From PNAI01 sp035501735 (GTDB lineage: Bacteria; Pseudomonadota; Alphaproteobacteria; Rhizobiales; Xanthobacteraceae): 64,000 bases of DNA. Below, piece after piece: positions 62,100 through 64,000 of the stretch. The stretch lies in contig DATJVR010000074.1 of NCBI GenBank assembly GCA_035501735.1, positions 29,207 to 93,206 of the forward strand, written 5' to 3'. Numbering within the stretch: the first letter of the stretch is position 1; each line of letters starts with the position of its first letter. The position numbers and the translations under genes are program-made. The notes under the pieces are model-generated. The model was not told where the DNA came from, searched no databases, and saw only the letters and a list, made by a program, of their open reading frames with translations.

Positions 62100-64000
62100 C
62101 GGCCTTCGCGTGCCCACGTGGCCGCGAGCGAGCCGACCAGCAGCAAGAGCCCGATCAGCCCGGCGAAGATCGGCAGCACGCCGATGCCGCGCACCACGCT
62201 GATGTCGCGCATCTTCAGGCCGATCCAATCCTCGCCCTTAAACGTCGACGCGCTGCGCACCGGCACCACGCGCGGTACGTCGATGCCGTTGCCGTTGGCG
62301 AGCCGACGCGCGTCGCCGCCGGTGGCGTTGGCGAGCGGGCGCAGAACCTCGGTGGTGGACGTCACTTGCGCGAATTCGCGCGGATTGGCCGGCCCCACAT
62401 TGGCGAGCGCGGTCAGCTTGCCGTCGGTCGCGCGCCACAGCCCAAGCTCGTTGGCGGTGACCTCGGCGCGCCAGACGCCCGGTTCGACCGGCCGCAGCTC
62501 GAGCGTGCGGCTGGTGCCGGTCGGCGAGGTGAGCGTCACTTCGTTGACGCTGTCGGCCATGGTTTGGCGCCGCACGGTGATGGCGTGGCCCTTGACGATC
62601 AGGCGCAGCGCTTCCTCTTCCAGCTCGGGCTGCTTCATCAGCCAATGCGACAGCCGCCGTAAGAGATCGAGATGCGGCCCGCCGCCTTCATAGCCGCGCG
62701 CCCACAGCCAGATGTGATCGGACAGCAGCAGCGCCACGCGGCCTTCGCCCTCGCGCGCCAGCACCAAGAGCGGCTTGCCGTCGGGGCCCTGCATCACGCT
62801 GGTGCCGTTGGTGCGCTTGGTGTCGACCAGCCGGAACCATTGGCTCCAATGCGGCGGATCGCTTTGCGAACCTTCCAGCCCGCGCGTGACCGGATGGCGC
62901 TTGCCCGCCTCAGTCAATGTGGCGCGGAACGGCACTTCGGTGACGTCACCGCTCGGCTCCGCCGGCAGGATCACGTCGAGCGGCGTGCGCCAGATGCTGG
63001 TCGGGCTGGCGTAGTCGGGCCCGGCGGCGATCAGCACGGCGCCGCCGTCGCGCACGTATTTCGCGATATTGTCGAAATAGATCATCGGCAGCACGCCCTG
63101 CCGGGCGTAGCGGTCGAAGATGATGAGCTGGAATTCCGAGATCTTCTGCTGGAACAGCTCGCGCGTGGGGAAGGCAATCAATGACAGCTCGTTGATGGGC
63201 GTGCCGTCCTGCTTTTCCGGCGGCCTCAAAATCGTGAAATGCACAAGATCAACAGAGGCGTCCGACTTGAGAAGATTGCGCCAGGTGCGCTCGCCGGCAT
63301 GCGGCTCACCGGATACCAGCAGCACACGCAGCTTGTCGCGCACGCCATCGATCGAGACCACGGCGCGGTTGTTGACCTGCGTGAGTTCGCCCTCAAGCGG
63401 CGAAGCCTCGATTTCGACGATGTTTGGCCCAGCGTGAGGGATCGGCACATTGAACTTGACGTCTGTATGCACAGTCACAACGCGTTTTTCGAGAATGTCG
63501 CCGTCGCGCCGCACTGTCACTTCGGCGGCGCCAACTTTGGCGCCCTGGTCCTCGATGCGGAAACCTACTGTCTGCGATTGTCCGACGATGCCAAAGCGGG
63601 GCGTTTGCGTCAGCACGACGCGGCGATCGATTTCGTCCTTGTGACCGGTGATCAGTGCATGAACCGGCGCCGCAAAACCAAGAACTGAGGTGTCAGCCGG
63701 TACGTCATGAACGCGGCCGTCGGTAACAAGAATCGCGCCAGCCACCCGGTCGGGTGGAACGTCGGCGAGCGTCGACGACAGGGCCGAAAACAGCTTGGTG
63801 CCGTCGGTTTCGCCGTCGGCGGCACCCGCCTCGGCGACGCGGACTTCGAGACCCGGGATACGTTTCAATCGTTCGGTGATGGCCGCACGTACGGCTTCTG
63901 TCTGGTTGGCTCGATCGCCGAAGCTCTGACTGGGGCTCTTGTCGACAATGACAGCGGCGACGGACGGAATTGGATCCCGGTCCTCGCGGGTGAGCGAGGG
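62096..64000 (-). CDS. Large membrane protein with GATase1-like domain, 5' truncated by the window
   Basis: The last 634 codons of a long gene that remains open to the window edge. Starting from the edge, the visible part has a VWA-like segment (AAVIVDKSPSQSFGDRANQT), then beta-sandwich repeats (FGIVGQSQTVGFRIEDQG). Next comes a class I glutamine amidotransferase-like fold without the catalytic Cys-His-Glu set (LRVLLVSGEPHAGERTWRNL; GGAVLIAAGPDYASPTSIW). One C-terminal helix (GVLPIFAGLIGLLLLVGSLA) ends the protein. It resembles the roughly 900-residue membrane proteins encoded beside MoxR, DUF58 and DUF4159 genes in alphaproteobacteria, thought to serve chaperone or envelope functions. Confidence 0.75.
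   Translation of the reverse strand, partial: PSLTREDRDPIPSVAAVIVDKSPSQSFGDRANQTEAVRAAITERLKRIPGLEVRVAEAGAADGETDGTKLFSALSSTLADVPPDRVAGAILVTDGRVHDVPADTSVLGFAAPVHALITGHKDEIDRRVVLTQTPRFGIVGQSQTVGFRIEDQGAKVGAAEVTVRRDGDILEKRVVTVHTDVKFNVPIPHAGPNIVEIEASPLEGELTQVNNRAVVSIDGVRDKLRVLLVSGEPHAGERTWRNLLKSDASVDLVHFTILRPPEKQDGTPINELSLIAFPTRELFQQKISEFQLIIFDRYARQGVLPMIYFDNIAKYVRDGGAVLIAAGPDYASPTSIWRTPLDVILPAEPSGDVTEVPFRATLTEAGKRHPVTRGLEGSQSDPPHWSQWFRLVDTKRTNGTSVMQGPDGKPLLVLAREGEGRVALLLSDHIWLWARGYEGGGPHLDLLRRLSHWLMKQPELEEEALRLIVKGHAITVRRQTMADSVNEVTLTSPTGTSRTLELRPVEPGVWRAEVTANELGLWRATDGKLTALANVGPANPREFAQVTSTTEVLRPLANATGGDARRLANGNGIDVPRVVPVRSASTFKGEDWIGLKMRDISVVRGIGVLPIFAGLIGLLLLVGSLAATWAREGR

Overview
The window is about 63% GC and reads as chromosomal DNA of a Hyphomicrobiales (Rhizobiales) alphaproteobacterium, most likely near Bradyrhizobium, Rhodopseudomonas or Pseudolabrys. 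Pointers are an MbfA-type ferritin/iron exporter with an Irr-like box, an FNR/FixK-type box, an ArsR-methyltransferase/metF/metH methionine operon with a SahR-like palindrome, a Bug-type receptor, a TAXI-TRAP transporter, and dense GC-rich palindromic repeats of kinds common in that group. The assignment is inference, because no rRNA or tRNA gene is visible.

Layout. 1-8 kb: the end of ettA coupled to tam, an MltB-type transglycosylase, small exported and membrane proteins, a carboxymuconolactone decarboxylase-like protein, a VOC protein, a flavin monooxygenase, an orphan BrnA-like antitoxin, and a SHOCT/heavy-metal-binding pair behind an FNR/FixK-like site. 8-13.4 kb: a repeat-rich, partly AT-richer stretch with poorly conserved ORFs, then thiC with its TPP riboswitch; repeats lie in the thiC leader and, in frame, inside thiC. 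13.4-21.6 kb: cell-envelope genes (DUF4403 protein, GH25 lysozyme, L,D-transpeptidase), a two-TM TrkA/RyR protein, a ketopantoate reductase-like enzyme and TrmO. 21.7-27.6 kb: the methionine operon (sahR-like, metF, metH) and a tiny membrane peptide. 27.8-35.7 kb: amidase, extensin-like lipoprotein, acyl-CoA desaturase and a fused 5-oxoprolinase/hydantoinase that carries further in-frame repeats.

35.8-51 kb is a mosaic of catabolic and transport genes: an FAH-family hydrolase, an ABC importer, a frameshifted Bug receptor, FMN reductase, an NmrA-like protein, a HIBADH-like protein, an EboE-like protein, a Gfo/Idh/MocA oxidoreductase, DoxX, an NTF2-like protein, an SDR, a gentisate dioxygenase-like bicupin and a TAXI-TRAP uptake system. 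Together they look like uptake and oxidation of an aromatic or organic acid whose identity cannot be read from sequence. 51-64 kb: an HTH-methyltransferase paired with a MTHFR-like protein, an isopropylmalate/tartrate dehydrogenase divergent from a hydroxypyruvate isomerase, mbfA coupled to a metallophosphoesterase, a Nudix protein, an alpha/beta-hydrolase fused to a LuxR HTH, DUF4242, a glutathione transferase, a GNAT enzyme, and the 3' end of a large membrane protein.

The most striking signal is one nested palindromic repeat family that occurs both between genes and inside coding regions. In thiC and twice in the hydantoinase gene it is read through in frame, always in the same frame, giving related proline/glycine-rich peptides. 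This resembles Rickettsia palindromic elements in behaviour. Other notable points are the RyR-TrkA channel-like protein, a probable CTG start for metH, a 26-residue membrane peptide with its own ribosome-binding site and terminator, and the MTHFR-like/HTH-methyltransferase pair.
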